From Conexibacter sp. (GTDB taxonomy: Bacteria > Actinomycetota > Thermoleophilia > Solirubrobacterales > Solirubrobacteraceae): DNA of 5,034 nucleotides. The stretch's first letter is position 1; each line of letters starts with the position of its first letter. A program made the position numbers and the translations under genes. The stretch is from contig JAOPZD010000411.1 of assembly GCA_025964295.1 (NCBI GenBank), positions 1-5,034 of the forward strand. Reading direction: 5' to 3'. The notes beneath the pieces were generated by a model. It was not told the DNA's origin and ran no database searches. It saw only the letters and a program-made list of their open reading frames with translations. This document shows positions 1-5,034 of the stretch, piece by piece.

Positions 1-1353
1 CGGCCCGACCGGAGCGTCCGGGACGGCGGGCGCATAGGTCAGCTTGACCGTCGCCGCAGCCCCCGGCGCCTCATGGCCGAGTTCATCAACAAGCCAAAGA
101 CGCAGCGTTCCCTCCCCCGCCGCCGGCAACACCAGCCCATCCACGCCCGTCAGCGACGGCGCCGTCCGCACCGGACCACACACGTCGGCCTGGCACAGCT
201 GGTACCGCGCCGCGACGATCGGCGACCCCGCATCACTCGGCAACGTCCAACTCGCCGAGAAGCTGTTGGTGGCCGACACCGCCTCCGGGGAGGCCAGACC
301 CACCGGCGCCGCAGGGGCGTTGTTATCAACCAGCAGCTCCGTCGGACGGGTCACCTTCGTCTCCGTGCCTCCAGCATCGACAGCACCCACGCTGATCACA
401 TGCGAGCCATCAGCCAAACCCGCCGTCGACAGCCCCACCGCACCCGTCGGCTCATCACTACACGGCCGCGGTCGGTCATAGGAGCAGCTGCGTTGCAGTG
501 TCCCGACCAGCGATCCATCTGCATAGACACGCGTCGCCGAGACCCCGGTGTTATCGCTCGAGCTCATCGCTAACGGCAACGTGCCCCCCACCCACCCTTC
601 CTGCGTCCACCCAGCGCCAACGGGCGTCCCGACCGACGGCGCGACAGGATCGGCGATCGTCAAGAAGGCGCTGAAGATCTGAACGTCGATGTTGGTCAGC
701 GAGAAACCATTGCCGCACAGATGGTTGACGTTGTCCCGGCAATACATGCCGAGGATGATCGAAGACGCCGAGAGACCACCAAGGTCCCGATACGCGCCCC
801 GATTGACCGTCGTCGCATCGTTGGGATACCAATCGTCACCCCCAACGTAACAGAACGAATCCCCTGCAATCTCGCAGGTATCGATGACGTTGTTGCGGGA
901 GCTGAGCGAGATGTAGGCCTCGTAGTTGTCCTCGGCCTCCTTCTTGATCGAACGCCAGTACTGGAGGCGGGTGATCGTCGTGCCTGCCAGCGTCCCGAAC
1001 GTTGTCTCGACTCGGTCAAAAGCCGCGGATTCTGGTCCTCCTCCAGCGTTGGTGAGACGATCGCTGAGCCATAGACCGGCCTGTTGATAGCTCGCGGGAT
1101 AGCCGGGGGGGCGGTTCGTAGGCGGGCAGTCTGCGCCGCTGCTTAGCGTCGCGCTATTCGTATTGATATTCCCGATGGTCCAGCCAGCTGAGGATCCGGA
1201 TTCGCCGCAACTCTGAATGACGAAAGCGGCGCTCCCCTCGACGGGACCGACGTCGGACGGCAACGGACGGACCTGAGCATCCGCCTTCGGTACAGCCCAG
1301 ATGGCAGCTGCGATCGCAGACACAATGAAGATATGGCGAAATCGTGCGAGCAA
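1..1353 (-). CDS. Second secreted Ig-like multidomain protein (partial, at least 451 aa, 3' end outside window)
   Basis: A minus-strand frame stays open from 1353 to base 1 (451 codons, no stop). Starting at the TTG gives a textbook signal peptide: LARFRH, then a hydrophobic core IFIVSAIAAAIWAV, then PKADA with likely cleavage before Gln27. Modules: about 27-233, a jelly-roll-like N-domain (AAFVIQSCG, GWTIGN, LQYWRSIKKEAEDNYEAYIS); about 234-345, an Ig-like domain (SSDNTGVSATRVYADGSLVG, LADGSHVISVGAVDAGG); about 346-440, an FnIII-like domain (VDNNAPAAPVGL, FSASWTLPSD, ARYQLCQADVCG); then another Pro/Ala/Val linker running off the edge. The ten cysteines seen form five close pairs (49/76, 160/168, 205/213, 290/298, 387/392). 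The layout parallels the 680-aa protein encoded upstream, so the two are probable distant paralogues or share a module set. A structural, adhesive or binding role outside the cell is inferred; no enzyme motif is seen. GC3 is about 77 percent in sampled blocks, lower than in the upstream gene. A TTG at 1437 is a less likely alternative start. Confidence 0.87.
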   Translation of the reverse strand, partial: MLARFRHIFIVSAIAAAIWAVPKADAQVRPLPSDVGPVEGSAAFVIQSCGESGSSAGWTIGNINTNSATLSSGADCPPTNRPPGYPASYQQAGLWLSDRLTNAGGGPESAAFDRVETTFGTLAGTTITRLQYWRSIKKEAEDNYEAYISLSSRNNVIDTCEIAGDSFCYVGGDDWYPNDATTVNRGAYRDLGGLSASSIILGMYCRDNVNHLCGNGFSLTNIDVQIFSAFLTIADPVAPSVGTPVGAGWTQEGWVGGTLPLAMSSSDNTGVSATRVYADGSLVGTLQRSCSYDRPRPCSDEPTGAVGLSTAGLADGSHVISVGAVDAGGTETKVTRPTELLVDNNAPAAPVGLASPEAVSATNSFSASWTLPSDAGSPIVAARYQLCQADVCGPVRTAPSLTGVDGLVLPAAGEGTLRLWLVDELGHEAPGAAATVKLTYAPAVPDAPVGP

Positions 1354-1358
1354 CTGTT

Positions 1359-1363
1359 CTTCT
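1359..1363 (-). promoter_or_regulatory. Weak ribosome binding site for the downstream Ig-like protein
   Basis: The minus strand reads AGAAG, five bases before the TTG at 1353, in the 25-nt gap after the protease stop. It is one mismatch from AGGAG. It is weak, and the start call rests mainly on the signal peptide that begins there. Confidence 0.4.
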
Positions 1364-1378
1364 GATCGACCGGCGGTG

Positions 1379-2818
1379 CTACCTCTTTGGATGCACGATG
1401 AGCGAAGCAGACGTCGCGCGCGCCCGAGTGGGATCAACGTACGTGATCGACACTTCACTCAGCGTTCCTGAGACACGAGTCCGCAGTCGGTCACCGGTAG
1501 TCGAGACCAGTCGCGCTGTGGGAAACGAAGTTCTTCGCTTTCGTGCATAGACCCGAACATCCACTTGGACGCCCGAAGGCCTGTTCGCCAAAACGAGTCC
1601 GAACACGCGCCGGCGATAGCTCCATCTCCGAACCCTTGGTCGCGGCAACCGTAGGCGTCGCGCTTCATCGACCGGGCGGGGGCGCGACAGGTTCGTCCCG
1701 GCCTCAGGAAGGGTTGGGACCGGCTCGAGGCCTCCACCTGTTGCCGGCGAACCGTGAGAGCCCGAAGAGACGGGCGTCGTCTCGGTCGGTGTCTCGGTCG
1801 GTGCTATGCCGCTCTCCAGCCTGGAGGCATGAGCGTGGCCCAACGCCAACTGATCAACCATGCCCGCCGCCCGGAACGTTCTGTCCGCGTTGAACAGAGG
1901 ACCTGCTACGCCCGCGGCAGCGTTCACCGCAAGAAGCTGCTCGGCCTGATCCACGCTCAAGTCAGGGCTGAGCTGGCGAAGTTGAGTCAGCGCTCCGGCG
2001 ACGAAGGCCGTTGACTCGCTGGAACCCTGCGCCCAGACCGCTGCGCCGTCAGGCCGTGCAGCATCGACCGGGCATCCTGGGGCCCAAAGATCGACCTCGG
2101 GCCCGAAGGCAGCGAAGGAGCAACGGGCCCCGTCATCATCAGCAGCCCCCACGGCGAACACCGGACCGTAGGCTGACGGCCAGTCGACGCCGCCGACATG
2201 GTTCCCGGCGGCGGCGACTACGTTGATTCCGACGGCGCGAGCGCTGTTGACGTTGTTTTCGACGCTCGCCATGGCACTCGCGTCCAGATTGGCCAGCATC
2301 TCGCCGCCTAGCGATAGCGAGATCACTTTGATGTTGTAGGTCGTGCGGAAGTTTCGACACTTCTGAATCGCGATGGTGAGGTCCGAGCCGGCGAAGGTCG
2401 TGCCGTCGCGGGAGGCGCGGACGGAGACGACGTTGATGCTCGGAGCGGCGCCGACCATGCCGAAGCCGTTGTAGGGCGCGGAGGCGATCATGGACATGAG
2501 GGTGCCGTGATGGCCGGGGTTGCGGTCTAGGCCGTCGCCGTTGTCGACGGAGAGGCGGGCGATGACGTTGGTGGTGTCGGGGTTGGGGTCGTTGCCGGTG
2601 TCGATGATGCAGACGGCGGCCCTGGTCGGCGGGGCCGGGATCCAGGTGGAGTCGGTGGCGTGGGCGGCCGCGGCCTGGCTCGTGAAGACCTCCTCGGCGC
2701 TGGACGGCGAGGCCGCACACAGGGTGAGCGCGATCGCGGCAAGACCGCCGACGGCGGCGGGCAGAGCCCGCCGCCGCAGCGGTCCGAAGACGCCGTGATC
2801 GCGTCGCCTACGAGGCAA
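1379..2818 (-). CDS. Secreted subtilisin-like serine protease (peptidase family S8), 479 aa
   Basis: This is an extracellular endopeptidase of the subtilisin fold. A signal peptide covers residues 1-41: an Arg-rich n-region, a hydrophobic core PAAVGGLAAIALTLCAAS, and likely cleavage after SSA. The catalytic domain spans about 65-330 with Asp73 (CIIDTGND), His104 (GHHGTLMSMI), oxyanion Asn206 (AAAGN) and Ser267 (GSSESTAFVAGAL), so the triad is intact. The serine motif departs from the usual GTSxATP form: Ser replaces Thr and Ala replaces Pro. Only about 30 residues separate the signal peptide from the Asp motif, leaving no room for an I9-type propeptide. The linker 337-380 is rich in Thr/Pro/Ser/Gly with a PTET duplication. 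The C-domain 383-479 is strongly basic and beta-like. The start is TTG, overlapping the upstream stop by 11 nt with a good internal ribosome site. GC3 falls from about 92 percent in the first half to about 67 percent in the second. The substrate is unknown; the flanking Ig-like proteins are candidates. Confidence 0.95.
   Translation of the reverse strand: MPRRRRDHGVFGPLRRRALPAAVGGLAAIALTLCAASPSSAEEVFTSQAAAAHATDSTWIPAPPTRAAVCIIDTGNDPNPDTTNVIARLSVDNGDGLDRNPGHHGTLMSMIASAPYNGFGMVGAAPSINVVSVRASRDGTTFAGSDLTIAIQKCRNFRTTYNIKVISLSLGGEMLANLDASAMASVENNVNSARAVGINVVAAAGNHVGGVDWPSAYGPVFAVGAADDDGARCSFAAFGPEVDLWAPGCPVDAARPDGAAVWAQGSSESTAFVAGALTQLRQLSPDLSVDQAEQLLAVNAAAGVAGPLFNADRTFRAAGMVDQLALGHAHASRLESGIAPTETPTETTPVSSGSHGSPATGGGLEPVPTLPEAGTNLSRPRPVDEARRLRLPRPRVRRWSYRRRVFGLVLANRPSGVQVDVRVYARKRRTSFPTARLVSTTGDRLRTRVSGTLSEVSITYVDPTRARATSASLIVHPKR
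1780..1803 (-). repeat. Perfect 12-bp tandem duplication in the protease linker
   Basis: Two identical adjacent copies (plus strand TCTCGGTCGGTG at 1780-1791 and 1792-1803) encode PTET twice at the start of the linker between the protease domain and the basic C-domain. The unit is a multiple of three, so gain or loss of a copy would change linker length without a frameshift. Confidence 0.8.
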
Positions 2819-4850
2819 CGGTCACCTTCACCGGCTTGGAGGCCGTCGCGACGAACGGGTAGTCGACCTGGCCCTTGGTCACCTGCACGCGCAGGGCGTA
2901 GGTGATCTTGCCGCTGGTCCGCGTGAACCGGTAGGCATAGGAGAACCGGCCCTTGCTGTTGGTCTTGATCTGCGCGAAGGGACGCCAGCGCCTGCCGTCC
3001 TTCCACTGGACCGCGAGGCTCACCCCGCGCTTGGGGATCTCGCCGCCGGCGAGCGCACCCCGGAGCCGCACGGACTGGCCGTTGTGCAAGTGCTTGTGGT
3101 TGGCCTTCAACGACACCTTGCCGTTGACCAGCACTTTCAACGACGCGGTCGCGCGGGCGACCGGGTCGTCGGCGTACATGCGGTAGCCGACGGTGATCGC
3201 GCGGCTGGCGCCCTTGGCCAGGCGGAGCACCGCGTGGCCGGCGCCGTCGGTCGTCGTGTCGGCCGCGACCGCGGCCGTGGCCCCGACCTTCGTGGCGATG
3301 TCGAGCTGCGCGTCGGCGACCGCCTTGCCGGTCGTCGTGCAGGTGAGCTGGACCTGCGTCGTCGACGCCTTGCCGTGGCCGAGCCTGAGCCGGCCGCCCG
3401 AGACGTGCTCGAACCGCAGCGTCGCCTTGTCCTGCGGGCAGACGCTCCCGCTGGTCTCCCCGACGACACGGCCGCGGAACGCGTGCGTCGTGCTCGAGCT
3501 GATCTGCGTCACCGGGAGCACCGGCGCGGCCGGCGCGCCGCCGAGGTTGACGATCGTCGTCGGCGCCTGCGGCTTGACGACGGTCTCCCCCGCCGAGCTC
3601 GGCGCCGTCACGATCGCCGTCGGGTCCGAGTAGACGCTGACCGAGTCGGCCGGATTGGTTGCCGTCACGACGAGCCGGAGGCGGTGGCCGACGTCGTCGG
3701 CCGTCGGCGTGTAGCTGAGGCTCGTGGCCCCGGGGATCGCGGCGCACGACGGCGTCGTCCCGTGCGAGTCGCACTGCACCCAGGAACGCGTGAGGTTCAG
3801 GTTCGGGCCGGTCCAGACGCCGTCGTTCTGGATCGCCAGCGGCTTGCCGACCAGCGCGCTGGACATCGCCGTCGCGCTGGCGTAGAGCGGCAGCTGGGTG
3901 TTCACCGGCGGGTGGTTGGCCACCACCTTCTGACCGGTCCACAGCAGCGCCTCGCGCTGGCCCGCGTCGACGACCTTGGCGGTGATCGTGTGCTGGCCGT
4001 CGTCGATCGCGGTGGTGTCGATCTGCTCCTCGGCGTCGACGGAGGACGGGCACGGCTTGGGCCAGGAGAAGACCCAGAGGCCGTTCTCGACCGCGTAGAT
4101 CTGGCAGTGGCCGTTGTTGGTGTCGATGGTGTGGTCGATCCCGGCGAGCCGGCCGTCGACGTAGAGCCGGAAGCGCGCCACGCCGCCGCCCTTGTCGGAG
4201 GCCGTGTAGTTGATGGCCTCGGTGTCCTTCAGGGCCGCGTCGGCGACGAGGCTGCCGGCGGTCCTTCCGCCCTCGGGCGGCGTGGCGTCGGCGAGGTGCA
4301 GCTTGGGGTTGTAGAACGACGCCCAGGCCATGCGGCCGTTGCAGCTGGCGCCGAAGCAGTTGAGGCGCGCGACGACGGCGTTGGTGTGCAGCCCGGACCA
4401 GTCGATCGCGCGCTGGTCGGCCGGGTCGACCTGGCCGGTGAACGTCATGCCGACCGCGCCACCGCCGTCGACGACCTGGATCTGGCCCTGGCTGCCGTCG
4501 AACGGCCGGGTCCAGCCGGCGAACGTGCCGGTGAACCGGACGATGTCGGTGTCCGGCGGCGCGAGGTAGGTCCAGCCGAGGGTGGCACCCTCCGGGATGG
4601 CGGAGGTCGGGAACATCTCGGTGTGGAGGCCACCGCCGGGGCACTGGTTGAGGTTGGCGTTGCCGGCGATGGCGTAGCCGCCGGGGTGCCAGCCGCCGTC
4701 GGCGTCGAAGAGGTCGGCGCCCGTGACGCAGCCATGGTGGACGTAGGTGCCGACGGCCTCCGACGGCGCCGCGTGGGCGAGCGCGAAGACGGCGGCGGCG
4801 GTCATCGCCGCCAGCGCGGCCCGCCCGAGCGGATTGAAGAAGTGCAACAT
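2808..4850 (-). CDS. Secreted multidomain Ig-like protein (680 aa), probable cell-surface or extracellular protein
   Basis: A predicted Sec signal peptide covers residues 1-32 (hydrophobic stretch AALAAMTAAAVFALAHAA, likely cut after SEA), so the protein is exported. Visible modules: about 33-188, a beta-rich jelly-roll-like N-domain; about 190-315, an Ig-like domain with YVDGRLAG and DDGQHTITAKVVDAG; about 318-415, the common actinobacterial Ig-like repeat recognised by its GVWTG, SWVQCD, IPGATSLSYTPTADDVG and LVVTATN landmarks; about 416-460, a Pro/Ala/Thr linker; about 460-575, a transthyretin/carboxypeptidase-regulatory-like module (KAVADAQLDI, then TDGAGHAVLRL and GASRAITVGYR); about 575-680, a C-terminal beta domain with RWRPFAQI and YRFTRTSGKITY. 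Ten cysteines form five sequential pairs (41/70, 165/170, 249/267, 360/369, 471/504), suiting an oxidising location. There is no transmembrane anchor, LPxTG motif or catalytic motif, so adhesion or structure is more likely than enzymatic activity. Domain limits are judged by eye. The gene sits first before a protease whose start overlaps its stop. Confidence 0.92.
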   Translation of the reverse strand: MLHFFNPLGRAALAAMTAAAVFALAHAAPSEAVGTYVHHGCVTGADLFDADGGWHPGGYAIAGNANLNQCPGGGLHTEMFPTSAIPEGATLGWTYLAPPDTDIVRFTGTFAGWTRPFDGSQGQIQVVDGGGAVGMTFTGQVDPADQRAIDWSGLHTNAVVARLNCFGASCNGRMAWASFYNPKLHLADATPPEGGRTAGSLVADAALKDTEAINYTASDKGGGVARFRLYVDGRLAGIDHTIDTNNGHCQIYAVENGLWVFSWPKPCPSSVDAEEQIDTTAIDDGQHTITAKVVDAGQREALLWTGQKVVANHPPVNTQLPLYASATAMSSALVGKPLAIQNDGVWTGPNLNLTRSWVQCDSHGTTPSCAAIPGATSLSYTPTADDVGHRLRLVVTATNPADSVSVYSDPTAIVTAPSSAGETVVKPQAPTTIVNLGGAPAAPVLPVTQISSSTTHAFRGRVVGETSGSVCPQDKATLRFEHVSGGRLRLGHGKASTTQVQLTCTTTGKAVADAQLDIATKVGATAAVAADTTTDGAGHAVLRLAKGASRAITVGYRMYADDPVARATASLKVLVNGKVSLKANHKHLHNGQSVRLRGALAGGEIPKRGVSLAVQWKDGRRWRPFAQIKTNSKGRFSYAYRFTRTSGKITYALRVQVTKGQVDYPFVATASKPVKVTVAS
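2822..2829 (-). promoter_or_regulatory. Ribosome binding site for the subtilase, inside the preceding gene
   Basis: The minus strand reads GAAGGTGA, followed by CCG and the TTG start at 2818. The AAGG core is six bases from the start. The site lies wholly inside the last codons of the upstream gene (the KVTVAS end), so translation of the two genes is probably coupled. It supports TTG as the true start. Confidence 0.6.
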
Positions 4851-4854
4851 GGAT

Positions 4855-4860
4855 TCCTTT
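4855..4860 (-). promoter_or_regulatory. Ribosome binding site for the 680-aa secreted protein
   Basis: The minus strand reads AAAGGA, then four bases, then the ATG at 4850. This site decides the start. The ATG nine codons upstream (4877) has no comparable purine-rich sequence and would add a polar MHLHTRKES extension in front of an otherwise normal signal peptide. Confidence 0.65.
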
Positions 4861-4887
4861 CGCGTGTGCAAGTGCATGGTGTTGGTC

Positions 4888-5034
4888 TCAGGGCTGCGGG
4901 GCGAACTCGCCGCGGGTGGTGTCGGCCGCCGGCACCGGGGTCGACGCCGGAGGGACGACGGGAGTCGGAGTCGTGGCGGGCGTCGCGGTCGCGCGGCGCG
5001 CGGCCGGCGCGGACGCGGGCGAGGCCGCGGCGGG
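4888..5034 (-). CDS. C-terminal tail of an upstream protein (partial, 5' end outside window)
   Basis: Reading the minus strand from the window edge gives 48 codons ending at a TGA at 4890-4888. The frame is open throughout, and 45 of 48 third positions are G or C, as expected for real coding sequence here. The peptide is almost entirely Pro, Ala, Thr and Ser, then ends in a less biased tail, TTRGEFAPQP. This looks like a disordered Pro/Ala-rich linker or tail at the end of a larger protein, possibly a surface or secreted one. The function cannot be assigned because no folded domain is visible. The stop lies 37 nt before the start of the next gene on the same strand, so it is probably the preceding operon member. 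The main risk is that low-complexity GC-rich sequence stays open by chance. Confidence 0.6.
   Translation of the reverse strand, partial: PAAASPASAPAARRATATPATTPTPVVPPASTPVPAADTTRGEFAPQP

Noticed and set aside
44..573. Plus-strand open frames of 145 and 166 codons near the left edge
   Set aside because: They are antisense shadows of the minus-strand Ig-like gene, with Arg-rich or Ser/Ala-rich sequence and no domain signature.
1354..1378. Terminator or promoter between the protease and the downstream gene
   Set aside because: The gap is only 25 nt, with no stem-loop plus T-run and no convincing -35/-10 pair.
1379..1900. Possible frameshift or fusion of a foreign tail in the 3' part of the protease
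   Set aside because: The lower GC3 and sudden Arg-rich sequence raised this, but the frame still gives a sensible linker and a regular beta-like pattern to its stop, and the next gene's signal peptide follows directly.
2139..2720. 193-codon minus-strand frame within the protease
   Set aside because: It is an Arg/His-rich shadow in another frame of the protease, whose frame holds the full catalytic triad.
2527..4644. 705-codon open frame on the minus strand overlapping both the 680-aa gene and the protease
   Set aside because: It encodes an Arg/His/Pro-rich low-complexity product typical of an out-of-frame reading of high-GC coding DNA. The overlapping frames have signal peptides and recognisable domains.
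4851..4877. Upstream ATG at 4877 as the start of the 680-aa protein
   Set aside because: It lacks a ribosome site and adds a polar extension before the signal peptide. The ATG at 4850 has AAAGGA at a suitable distance.
1..5034. CRISPR array, tRNA/rRNA, insertion sequence or attachment site
   Set aside because: No regularly spaced repeats, RNA-gene signatures, transposase or terminal inverted repeats were seen. The window is almost fully occupied by four minus-strand genes.

Overview
The window is very GC-rich and all credible genes lie on the minus strand, so transcription runs from high to low coordinates. The strong G/C preference at third codon positions and the domain style point to a high-GC actinobacterium. 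The domain style consists of secreted proteins with a jelly-roll-like N-terminal part, Ig/FnIII-like modules, and a C-terminal module built around a G-x-SR-x-I-x-x-x-YR signature and a WRPF / YRFTRTSG signature. The class Thermoleophilia (Solirubrobacterales and relatives) is the best guess, from recalled familiarity with these protein types rather than from any search.

Layout in transcription order: (1) 5034-4888, the Pro/Ala/Thr-rich C-terminal tail of an upstream gene cut by the window edge. (2) 4850-2808, a 680-aa secreted multidomain Ig-like protein. (3) 2818-1379, a 479-aa secreted subtilisin-family (S8) serine protease with a complete Asp/His/Ser triad and oxyanion Asn, starting at a TTG that overlaps the previous stop. 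(4) 1353 to the left edge, a second secreted Ig-like protein of at least 451 aa, whose 3' end lies outside the window. It is open without a stop all the way to base 1. Gaps are 37 nt, an 11-nt overlap, and 25 nt, so this looks like one operon. No stretch over 300 bases lacks a gene, and I saw no RNA gene, mobile element, CRISPR array or obvious terminator.

Taken together the operon encodes an export-only set: two architecturally related, disulfide-rich, Ig-like surface or extracellular proteins flanking one protease. Each of the two Ig-like proteins shows ten cysteines that fall into five sequential pairs. A working idea, which is inference, is that the protease matures, sheds or turns over its two neighbours.

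The most unusual feature is a change in codon composition inside the protease gene. The first ~175 codons share the very high GC3 of the upstream gene. The 3' half, and the whole downstream gene, have clearly lower GC3. This could mark a recombination junction or the edge of a more recently acquired segment.
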